Under the pieces are notes generated by a model. The model ran no database searches and was not told where the DNA came from. It was given only the letters and a program-made list of their open reading frames with translations. From Prauserella rugosa (GTDB lineage Bacteria > Actinomycetota > Actinomycetes > Mycobacteriales > Pseudonocardiaceae), in assembly GCF_000719975.1 (NCBI RefSeq), contig NZ_JOIJ01000037.1:1-19463 (forward strand): a stretch of DNA of 19,463 bases, given 5' to 3'. The position numbers and the translations under genes were made by a program. Positions 13,697 through 19,463 of this stretch are shown in pieces (positions within the stretch are counted from its first letter, which is position 1; each line of letters starts with the position of its first letter).

Positions 13697-14938
13697 TCAC
13701 CGCGACGCCGGCAGCACCGCGTACTGACGGACGTACAGGTCGGTGTAGGTGACCGGGCCGCGCGGACCGGGGACGCGGTCCAGGTTGATGCCGGTCTCGG
13801 GGACGCCGAGCAGCTTGAAGCCGTCCAGCAGACGTGTCGGCGCGTTCCAGAATACGCCGGTGCCCTGATAGGCGTCGAAGAACGCCTCCGCGGCCGCGCT
13901 GTCCTCGGTGGCGATACCTGCGGCCAGGCCGGAGGTCTGCTCGTTGGCGATGGTCACGGCCTCGGTGAGGCTGCCGACCGTCGCCACGGTGACCGTGGCC
14001 TCCCGGTCGGAGTCGAGCGCCCATTCGTAGCCGAGCGCGTGGTCGTGGGGAGCCAGCGACGGCGTGACGTCACGCCCGTCGAGCGCCTCGGCGATGATCG
14101 GCCACAGCCGGTCGTGGACGGCCGTGTGCACCAGCAGCAGGTTGAGCCGGTTGCACACGCCCAGCCGGTCGAGGCTGCCACGCACGAGCGAGGCGACCGT
14201 GTCGGCGTCCGCAGCCTCGTCGACGTACAGCACGCCACCGCCGTCGGCGTGCGCGAGCGTGCGTACGCCGTGTGTGGCGCCCTCCCTCGCGAGCGCACGC
14301 GTGCTGTCCCCGCTTCCGCGCAGGATGACCAGCGGCACCAGGTCCGGCAACCGGACGAGCGCGGCCGCCGCCTCCCGTTCGGTACGGGGCACGAGCTGCA
14401 CCGCGGCGGGGTCGATCCCGGCCTCGGTCAGCGCCGGGGCGACGACGACCTCGATCAGCCGCTGTGCCGACCCGAGTGCGGCCGCGCCGGTGCGCAGCAC
14501 GCCCGCGTTGCGGGACTTCACCAGTTGCGAGGCGACGTCCACGGTCACGTTGGGCCGCGCCTCGTAGTTGGCCCCGATGACGCCGACGGGCCTGCGCCGC
14601 TCGACGAGTTTCAGGCCACCGTCGAGAGTGGACACGTCCGCGGAGCGCTCCTGGTGCGGGGCACGCGCCAGGAGGCGGAGCTGGTCGGCCATGCCGGTCA
14701 GCCGCTCCTCGGTGATGGTGAGGCGGTCGAGCAGGCCCGCGCTCATGCCGTCGGCGCGCGAACGTGCGACGTCGGCCTCGTTGGCGGCCAGGATCTCCTC
14801 CCGGTGCGTCAGCAGCCGGTCGGCCATGGCGTTCAGGGCCGCGTCGATCGCCGTGTCCGCCGCGGTCGCCAACGACGGCGCCGCGTGCTTCGCCGCACGC
14901 GCGCACTCTTCGACAGCCTTGGCGACCTCGTCCGTCAC
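13697..14938 (-). CDS. divergent glutamate-5-semialdehyde dehydrogenase (ProA-like aldehyde dehydrogenase)
   Basis: A 413-aa member of the aldehyde dehydrogenase superfamily nearest to gamma-glutamyl-phosphate reductase, which makes glutamate-5-semialdehyde with NADPH in proline synthesis. The length fits ProA. Recognisable blocks are RRPVGVIGANYEARPNVTVD (115-134), KSRNAGVLRTGAAAL (141-155), LAHADGGGVLYVDEAADAD (228-246) and catalytic C262 in LGVCNRLNLLLVH. Several normally invariant ProA positions differ: GxIYESRPN is ANYEARPN, ILRGG is VLRTG, CNAxE is CNRLN. The ending is also unlike ProA. No proB is adjacent. It may be the true ProA of this lineage, but a paralogue with another substrate is possible. 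GTG 14938 has an AAAGGG 8 nt upstream. Confidence 0.78.
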   Translation of the reverse strand: MTDEVAKAVEECARAAKHAAPSLATAADTAIDAALNAMADRLLTHREEILAANEADVARSRADGMSAGLLDRLTITEERLTGMADQLRLLARAPHQERSADVSTLDGGLKLVERRRPVGVIGANYEARPNVTVDVASQLVKSRNAGVLRTGAAALGSAQRLIEVVVAPALTEAGIDPAAVQLVPRTEREAAAALVRLPDLVPLVILRGSGDSTRALAREGATHGVRTLAHADGGGVLYVDEAADADTVASLVRGSLDRLGVCNRLNLLLVHTAVHDRLWPIIAEALDGRDVTPSLAPHDHALGYEWALDSDREATVTVATVGSLTEAVTIANEQTSGLAAGIATEDSAAAEAFFDAYQGTGVFWNAPTRLLDGFKLLGVPETGINLDRVPGPRGPVTYTDLYVRQYAVLPASR

Positions 14939-15079
14939 AGCCCGAGCCCTTTCCTGCTCACGCGGGCGCGTTTCCGCCCGTCCTCTCACCCGCCACGTCC
15001 TGCCTGCGACGTCGACGGTGTCGACCTCCCAGTGTGCCGCACGGCCGGGGCGCGCCGACGGCCGGCACGGCTCGCGTCG

Positions 15080-15805
15080 CTACAGCGGCCCGCCGACGGC
15101 GGGGTCGACGAGCAGCATGCCGCCGACGACGGCACAGCCGACGATGAGCACGCCCAGCACGAGCAGCCAGATGGCCGCGGGCAGTCCGGTGAGCCGCGCC
15201 AGCTGGTCGATGTCCGAGTCGCGCGCGGCGCCGCGTCGGCGCTTGCTCTGAAGCTCGAACAGCGGCCGCACCGATCCGAGGATCAGGAACCACGTGACCA
15301 GGTACACGAACACCGCCTGCACGCCCGGCGGGGCGAGCCAGGCGACGGCGGCCAGCACGGCGGCCGACAGCAGGATCGAGAACACGCCGTAGGCGTTCCG
15401 GATCAGGATCAGCACGCCCAGCAGCAGCACCGCCGTGATCACGAGCACCGCGGACAGTTGCTCGGCCCAGACCAGCCACGAGAACAGCAGGCCGAGCAGA
15501 GCGGGCGCCGGATACCCGGCCAGCGACGTGAGGACCATGCCCGGACCTTCGGGACGGCCCCGGGACACGGTCACGCCCGAGGTGTCCGAATGCAGCCGGA
15601 TGCCCTGCAACCTCCTGCCCACGAGGAGTGCGGCCAGTGCGTGTCCTGCCTCGTGGACGATCGTGAGCACGTTGCGTGCCAACCGCCACGGACCGTTCGA
15701 CAACACCACGATCAGGGTGGCCACACCGCTGATCAGGATGATGGTTCCCGCCGTCGTGGCGTCGAGGGAGAAAGCCTGCGTCAAGTCGTTGATGCCGTCC
15801 TGCAC
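15080..15805 (-). CDS. M50-like (site-2-protease family) membrane metallopeptidase
   Basis: A 241-aa integral membrane protein with about six hydrophobic segments. The zinc-protease signature HEAGH (H51, E52, H55) lies within a short amphipathic helix (VLTIVHEAGHALAALLVG), and GYPAPAL at 98-104 matches the G-x-P/A-x-P element after it. This layout is seen in M50B-like actinobacterial proteins. A second conserved region with D/N (the LDG motif of classical S2P) is not clear, so the metal site may be completed by another residue. No substrate can be named. GTG 15805 is preceded by a weak ribosome site; the AlkA-like gene ends 47 bp upstream on the same strand, so co-transcription is likely. Confidence 0.82.
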   Translation of the reverse strand: MQDGINDLTQAFSLDATTAGTIILISGVATLIVVLSNGPWRLARNVLTIVHEAGHALAALLVGRRLQGIRLHSDTSGVTVSRGRPEGPGMVLTSLAGYPAPALLGLLFSWLVWAEQLSAVLVITAVLLLGVLILIRNAYGVFSILLSAAVLAAVAWLAPPGVQAVFVYLVTWFLILGSVRPLFELQSKRRRGAARDSDIDQLARLTGLPAAIWLLVLGVLIVGCAVVGGMLLVDPAVGGPL

Positions 15806-15852
15806 CGCGCCAGCTCACCACAACGGGTGTCGGCTCCCGGTGACACCCTCGT

Positions 15853-17040
15853 TCACCGCTGCGCGACCACTCCCCTTCCCTCCCGCCGATCCCGACCGGG
15901 CGCCGCACGCGACGCGCCCGCGCCGTCTTCATGGTCTCGCCCGGCAACGCATCCGGCCCACCATCGATCCGCCCGCACCGCCACGGTGCGCAGCAGGAAG
16001 CTCGCCCAGCTCCGATACGGCGCCCATGCGGCGGCCGCCGCCTCGGGAGGCTCGTCGTACAGCTGCACCATCAGCCGGGACAGCAACCGGTCATGGGCGG
16101 GGAACACGTCCGGGTGTCCCGCCCCGCGCGCCACGATCAGTTCCGCGGAGAAGGGGCCGATCCCGGGAAGTTGCCGCACGAGTGCGACGGCGTCGGCGCC
16201 GTCCATGGACCGCAACGCGGGCCCGTCCAGCAGACCGGACTCCGCCGCCGCGGCGATCACCGCGAGCCTGCGCCGCTTCTCGGCCGAGAGTCTCGTGGCA
16301 GCGGCGACGCTCCGGAGCTCACTCGGCGGCGGGCACACCGTCCGGTCACGGCCCGCCACCTGGACGGTGCGGCCGTGGCGGGCGACCAGGCGGTGGAAGG
16401 CGCGGACCGCCTGCGGTGTCCGCAGGCCCTGGCAGACCACGGCCCAGCACGCGGCCTCGTAGGCGGAGCCGAACAGGACCGGCCGCAGGCCGGGTGCGCG
16501 GCGACGGACGCCGCGCAACCACGGGTCGCGGTCTACCACCGCGGCGAACGCCTGACCGTCGCAACCGAGGGACAGCACCCGGCGCGCCTGCGCGACAGCA
16601 CGCTCGAGGCCGTCGCCGGGAACGCAGGCATGCAGCTCCAGCACGGCCTGCGACCGTCGTCGCACGCGCAGTCCCACCGGTTCCCACGTGCCCTCGAGCA
16701 GGAACGTGGGCCACAGTTCGTCGCGCGCCGGCGAGCACCCTTCGGACACGGGGTTGACCACGCCCGCCGCGGCGCACGAGGCCAGTACGTCGAACTCCTC
16801 CGCGGCGACCGGTTCCAGTCGTCGTGCTTCGGAGTGCCGCAGCGCCCGTTCCCGAGCGGCTCGCGCGCCCCGCGTTGCCGGAGACGGCCGGGCAAGCCCG
16901 CTGATCCCGGCCGGCAACGGTCCACGGTGGCCGGCACCGCCACAGGACCGGTGCTCGGAGAACGGCTCCCCGCTGGCCGAGTGCTCGTCGTTGCTGGTGC
17001 CGTCCACCCACGGGTGGCCGGTCCGATCGGTTCGTGTCAC
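15853..17040 (-). CDS. DNA-3-methyladenine glycosylase II (AlkA-like, HhH-GPD family)
   Basis: A 395-aa DNA-repair glycosylase that removes alkylated bases from DNA. The helix-hairpin-helix is LPGIGPFSAELIV (291-303), followed by the catalytic region GHPDVFPAHDRLL with D317 as the conserved aspartate. The AlkA N-terminal fold appears around residues 111-165 (FLLEGTWEPVGLRVRRRSQAVLELHA in pieces). Residues 1-75 are polar and unlike AlkA, and residues ~368-395 form a charged tail. GTG 17040 is supported by a GAGGGGG box on the minus strand about 8 nt upstream. The first residues contain no Ada-type cysteine box, so this is not the Ada-AlkA fusion found in some actinobacteria. It heads the minus-strand series and is divergent from orn (279 bp between). 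Confidence 0.85.
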   Translation of the reverse strand: MTRTDRTGHPWVDGTSNDEHSASGEPFSEHRSCGGAGHRGPLPAGISGLARPSPATRGARAARERALRHSEARRLEPVAAEEFDVLASCAAAGVVNPVSEGCSPARDELWPTFLLEGTWEPVGLRVRRRSQAVLELHACVPGDGLERAVAQARRVLSLGCDGQAFAAVVDRDPWLRGVRRRAPGLRPVLFGSAYEAACWAVVCQGLRTPQAVRAFHRLVARHGRTVQVAGRDRTVCPPPSELRSVAAATRLSAEKRRRLAVIAAAAESGLLDGPALRSMDGADAVALVRQLPGIGPFSAELIVARGAGHPDVFPAHDRLLSRLMVQLYDEPPEAAAAAWAPYRSWASFLLRTVAVRADRWWAGCVAGRDHEDGAGASRAAPGRDRREGRGVVAQR

Positions 17041-17307
17041 GGGCGCTTCCCCCTCATTGCGCGGCCGGCGCGTCGCCGGGCCGTCCCTACGGCTTTGATG
17101 CCGATTCGAACGTTAGAGCGATGGACGGGCCGGCGGTACGGCGAAGGCAGGACCGGCGGACGTTTTCCCAGGAGCGCCGCCACGACTGTCGACTTCGCTC
17201 CGCTCGGCGGCAGCGCGAACGGTCCACCGGCATCGCAGGCGAAGTACCCACCGAAAGCCTGACCCGACGAAAACGGCACGTGACGCACCGGCAGCGGGCA
17301 GGCGCGT

Positions 17308-17313
17308 TAGTGT
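17308..17313 (+). promoter_or_regulatory. -10 box of a probable leaderless promoter for orn
   Basis: TAGTGT ends 6 nt before GTG 17320, with no ribosome-binding site between. The geometry is the same as at the manA, mce and coiled-coil genes. Confidence 0.6.
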
Positions 17314-17319
17314 GACCGG

Positions 17320-17922
17320 GTGACTGATCGTCTAGTCTGGATCGACTGTGAAATGACGGGGCTCGATCTCGCGAAGGATGCGCTGATCGAGATCGCCGTG
17401 CTCATCACCGACGCCGAGCTCAACGTCCTCGACGAGGGACTCGACCTCGTCATCCACGCCGACGACGATGCGCTGGCCGACATGCCGGACGTCGTGCGCG
17501 AGATGCACGCGAAGTCGGGGCTGACCGAGGAGGTCCGCCGATCGACCATCACGGTGGCCGAGGCCGAGCGTCAGGTGCTCGACCACATCAAGCGCTTCGT
17601 GCCGGACGCGCAGACCGCGCCGCTGGCGGGCAACTCCATCGGCACGGACCGCGGCTACATCGCCCGCGACATGCCCGATCTCGACGCACACCTGCACTAC
17701 CGCATGGTGGACGTGTCGTCGGTGAAGGAGCTCGTGCGCCGTTGGTACCCGCGGATCTACTACGCGAAGCCGGAGAAGGGCCTCGCCCACCGCGCGCTGG
17801 CCGACATCAAGGAGTCCATCGCGGAGTTGCGCTACTACCGCAGCACCGCATTCGTGCCGCACCCCGGCCCGACCAGCGACGAAGCGAAGGCCGCCGCGGA
17901 ACGGACGATCGCGCAGGCGTGA
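17320..17922 (+). CDS. orn: oligoribonuclease (3'-5' exonuclease, DEDDh)
   Basis: A 200-aa cytoplasmic exonuclease that degrades 2-5-nt RNAs, including pGpG left from c-di-GMP turnover. The DEDDh catalytic residues are all present: D9 and E11 in [13 protein letters not shown]110 in [11 protein letters not shown]157 and D162 in [11 protein letters not shown]. The family block [19 protein letters not shown] (126-144) is clear. The length is slightly above the ~180 aa of E. coli Orn because of a C-terminal tail ([12 protein letters not shown]...). GTG 17320 starts exactly where the family does and follows a TAGTGT box. The gene stands just upstream of tRNA-His, an order common in actinobacteria. 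Confidence 0.96.
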   Translation: MTDRLVWIDCEMTGLDLAKDALIEIAVLITDAELNVLDEGLDLVIHADDDALADMPDVVREMHAKSGLTEEVRRSTITVAEAERQVLDHIKRFVPDAQTAPLAGNSIGTDRGYIARDMPDLDAHLHYRMVDVSSVKELVRRWYPRIYYAKPEKGLAHRALADIKESIAELRYYRSTAFVPHPGPTSDEAKAAAERTIAQA

Positions 17923-17983
17923 CCGCGCACCTGCGCCGACGGCCGTAACCGGACCTGCGCGCAACGGGCCGAACGCGGCGCGC

Positions 17984-17989
17984 TACGAT
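17984..17989 (+). promoter_or_regulatory. -10 box candidate for tRNA-His
   Basis: TACGAT is placed so that transcription would start about 25 nt before the mature tRNA. The -35 region (GCAACG at 17961-17966, 17-nt spacing) is a poor match. Confidence 0.45.
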
Positions 17990-18020
17990 ATGTCGGCCGA
18001 GGCGCTGAGGCGGCTCGCAT

Positions 18021-18097
18021 GGTGGGTGTAGCTCAGCTGGTAGAGCACCTGGTTGTGGTCCAGGAGGTCGCGGGTTCGAGCCCCGTCACTCACCCCA
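18021..18097 (+). tRNA. tRNA-His (anticodon GTG), CCA encoded
   Basis: A full cloverleaf is visible. The acceptor GTGGGTG (18022-18028) pairs with CACTCAC (18087-18093) with one G-T wobble. The D arm is GCTCAGCTGGTAGAGC. The anticodon arm is CCTGG-TTGTGGT-CCAGG with GTG at 18055-18057. The T arm has TTCGAGC in its loop. The extra G at 18021 opposite discriminator C18094 is the G-1:C73 identity pair of histidine tRNAs. CCA is encoded at 18095-18097. A terminator and an integrase gene follow immediately, so its 3' half is the probable attachment site of an integrative element. Confidence 0.97.
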
Positions 18098-18121
18098 CAA
18101 AACTGCAGGTCAAGCGGTTGA

Positions 18122-18153
18122 AGCCCCGGAGGTGCCCCCTCCGGGGCTTTTTT
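18122..18153 (+). terminator. intrinsic terminator of tRNA-His
   Basis: An 11-bp perfect stem (AGCCCCGGAGG at 18122-18132 with CCTCCGGGGCT at 18138-18148) and a 5-nt loop are followed by a run of six T (18148-18153). This is the only textbook rho-independent terminator in the window. Confidence 0.92.
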
Positions 18154-18193
18154 GTGCCCCCTCGAAGTCGGACAGCCAGGGCACACTTGCTCC

Positions 18194-18262
18194 ATGCCCA
18201 ACCACAGCAGCCGCTTGGACGACGCGTTCCTGACACTCGCCGCGCGACACGGGGTGGCGTGA
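18194..18262 (+). CDS. 22-codon mini-ORF directly in front of the integrase (possible leader peptide)
   Basis: ATG 18194 to TGA 18260-18262 encodes MPNHSSRLDDAFLTLAARHG plus VA. The integrase GTG (18264) begins one nucleotide after this stop, an arrangement suited to translational coupling. CACACT at 18182-18187 ends 6 nt before the ATG, a possible leaderless promoter. The peptide matches no family I recognise, and it could be a chance ORF or the remnant of a longer upstream gene. Confidence 0.35.
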   Translation: MPNHSSRLDDAFLTLAARHGVA

Positions 18263-18263
18263 A

Positions 18264-19463
18264 GTGGCCCATATCGAGAAGCGCGCACTCAAGGACGGCA
18301 CCACGAGTTACAAGGTTTGCTGGCGCGACCCCGACACCAAGCAGAAGGACTCACTCACCTTCGACGACGAGGCAAAGGCCGAACGGCTCAAGAAGCTGCT
18401 CAACGCCAACGGGCAACGCCTGGCCGATGCCCAACGCGTCGCCCAGGCGATCATCAACAACATCCCGACGGTCGCCGACATCATCGAACACCACATCGAG
18501 CACTTGACCGGAGTCACAGCCCGCACCAAGCGCGACTATCGGCGCGATGCCCGCAACCACATCACGCGACATCTCGGCGGCATCCCCATCGACGCGCTGA
18601 CCAAAGACCGTGTCAAGCAATGGGTCAACCACCTGGTCGCCCCGGACGAGGAAGACACCAAGCCCATTAGTCCGAAGACACTGCGCAATGTCGTCTACTC
18701 GGTGCTCTCCCCCGCGCTGAACTCCGCGATACCCGAGTACCGAGCCGACAACCCCGCGAAAGGCATCCGTATGCCCCAAGAAGATCCAGTAGAGATGATC
18801 TTCCTCACGCATGGTGAGTTCTCGCTGCTGCAGTCACACATCCCCGAGGAGCACCGCACCTTCGTGCGCTTCCTCGTCTCTACCGGCCTCCGCTGGTCCG
18901 AAGCCATCGTTCTCACCGTCGACGACTTCGATCTTCTGTCCAACCCCGGAACGGTTCGCGTCAGCAAGGCGCGCAAGCGCGGCCCGAACGGGCCATACAC
19001 GGGACCGCCGAAAAGCAAGCGAGCACGACGCACGGTTTCGCTCGCCCCCTCGATCGTTCCCGAGCTTGCCGCCCTGACGATCGACAAGGCGGGCGACAAC
19101 CTGATGTTCACCACCGGCCACGGGGGCATGTATCACGCCGGCAACTTCCGTGAACGCGTGTGGCTCCGCGCGCTGGAGAAGGCCAACGCCGAGAAAGACC
19201 CGGACGGCCACCCGATCCCCCGCGCCCTGCGCCTCAACAAGAGACCGCGTGTGCACGACCTGCGACACACCCACGCCTCATGGCAGGTCGCCGCCGGAGT
19301 CGACCTGCCCACGGTCCAACGACGCCTGGGCCACGAGTCGATCAAGACCACAGTCGACCGCTACGAGCTCCTAACGCATTCGGTTTGGGAGTCGTCGCCA
19401 GGTGATGAGGCTGCAGGCGAGCGCGAGGAACCCGTGGTGGATGTCGGTGCGGCGTTCCCAGCG
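18264..19463 (+). CDS. tyrosine site-specific recombinase (phage/ICE integrase), 3' end replaced by an IS, open to the window edge
   Basis: An integrase whose frame is open for 400 codons to the window edge. Residues ~1-45 form an N-terminal arm-binding segment (EKRALKDGTTSYKVCWRD), ~68-165 the SAM-like core-binding domain (TVADIIEHHIEHLTGVTART in part), and ~175-370 the catalytic domain. Catalytic residues are R210 (STGLRWSE), the beta-hairpin lysine near 250-252 (PPKSKRARRTV), H331 and R334 (HDLRHTHAS), H357 (RRLGHES) and nucleophile Y367 (TTVDRY). All are intact. After DRYELL the sequence stops looking like an integrase: from 19371 the same DNA encodes, antisense, a transposase C-terminus. 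The original tail is therefore lost and activity is uncertain. Its place just downstream of tRNA-His in the same direction marks the end of an integrative element. The GTG start has no Shine-Dalgarno sequence. Confidence 0.88.
   Translation, partial: MAHIEKRALKDGTTSYKVCWRDPDTKQKDSLTFDDEAKAERLKKLLNANGQRLADAQRVAQAIINNIPTVADIIEHHIEHLTGVTARTKRDYRRDARNHITRHLGGIPIDALTKDRVKQWVNHLVAPDEEDTKPISPKTLRNVVYSVLSPALNSAIPEYRADNPAKGIRMPQEDPVEMIFLTHGEFSLLQSHIPEEHRTFVRFLVSTGLRWSEAIVLTVDDFDLLSNPGTVRVSKARKRGPNGPYTGPPKSKRARRTVSLAPSIVPELAALTIDKAGDNLMFTTGHGGMYHAGNFRERVWLRALEKANAEKDPDGHPIPRALRLNKRPRVHDLRHTHASWQVAAGVDLPTVQRRLGHESIKTTVDRYELLTHSVWESSPGDEAAGEREEPVVDVGAAFPA
19365..19463 (-). mobile_element. IS5-type insertion sequence, one end, partial
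   Basis: The left boundary is estimated: integrase homology ends at about Y367 (19362-19364), while the transposase stop is at 19371-19373. The exact terminal inverted repeat and target duplication cannot be determined because the other end is outside the window. Confidence 0.65.
19371..19463 (-). CDS. IS5-family transposase, C-terminal 30 residues, runs off right edge
   Basis: On the minus strand, starting at base 19463, the frame reads RWERRTDIHHGFLALACSLI then TWRRLPNRMR and a TAG stop at 19371-19373. HHGFLALACSLITWRRL is, from memory, the characteristic C-terminus of IS5-group transposases abundant in streptomycetes and relatives. The rest of the element lies beyond the window. It is antisense to, and overlaps, the open frame of the integrase. 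Confidence 0.82.
   Translation of the reverse strand, partial: RWERRTDIHHGFLALACSLITWRRLPNRMR

Noticed and set aside
13691..16462. Plus-strand ORF of 923 codons opposite the ProA-like, M50 and AlkA-like genes
   Set aside because: No recognisable domain, very rich in Arg, Gly and His, and antisense to three well-supported genes.
15853..17040. Ada-AlkA fusion
   Set aside because: The extra N-terminal ~75 residues lack the Ada cysteine zinc box and the AraC helix-turn-helix.
17101..17118. Possible SOS (LexA) box upstream of the AlkA-like gene
   Set aside because: TCGAACGTTAG has one good half-site only; the second half at the required spacing is missing.

Overview
The window is high-GC actinobacterial DNA, most likely Pseudonocardiaceae (Saccharomonospora, Prauserella or Amycolatopsis type). 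This rests on strong third-position G/C bias, many GTG starts, a DUF222/13E12-type protein, a 53-bp dispersed-type palindrome that reads as ...AFNATMGPS... in one frame, and several TANNNT boxes 6-7 nt in front of start codons, the hallmark of leaderless transcripts. The genus is an inference.

Left edge (1-1097): the N-terminal part of a DUF222/13E12 gene runs off the left end on the minus strand. A 533-bp A/C-rich non-coding stretch follows, holding a perfect 23-bp inverted repeat, a diverged direct-repeat pair that flanks it, and a 34-35-bp tandem repeat.

Central metabolism (1098-7482): a MetE-like methyltransferase; a class I mannose-6-phosphate isomerase with a leaderless promoter; a convergent MFS transporter whose 3' end reads through the 53-bp palindrome; a divergent LysR regulator; a thiolase (minus) divergent from methylmalonyl-CoA epimerase (plus). 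The last pair points to short-chain and propionyl-CoA metabolism.

Regulatory and stress block (7493-11720): a TetR regulator and a small SPW-repeat membrane protein on the minus strand; then, on the plus strand, a DivIVA-like coiled-coil protein, a universal stress protein closely resembling mycobacterial Rv1636 (a reported cAMP binder), and, 9 nt later, a class III adenylate cyclase with all catalytic residues. The apparent pairing of a cAMP maker with a cAMP binder is the most interesting cellular system seen here.

Minus-strand block (11734-17040): an AlkA-like DNA glycosylase, an M50-like membrane metalloprotease, a divergent ProA-type aldehyde dehydrogenase and a DEAD-box RNA helicase with an RNA-binding C-terminus, all in the same direction.

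Right edge (17320-19463): leaderless oligoribonuclease, then tRNA-His(GTG) with encoded CCA and an intrinsic terminator. Next come a 22-codon mini-ORF and a tyrosine recombinase with the full catalytic set. Its reading frame passes directly into the 3' end of an IS5-type transposase on the opposite strand. This looks like one end of an integrated element at tRNA-His whose integrase tail was replaced by an IS insertion.
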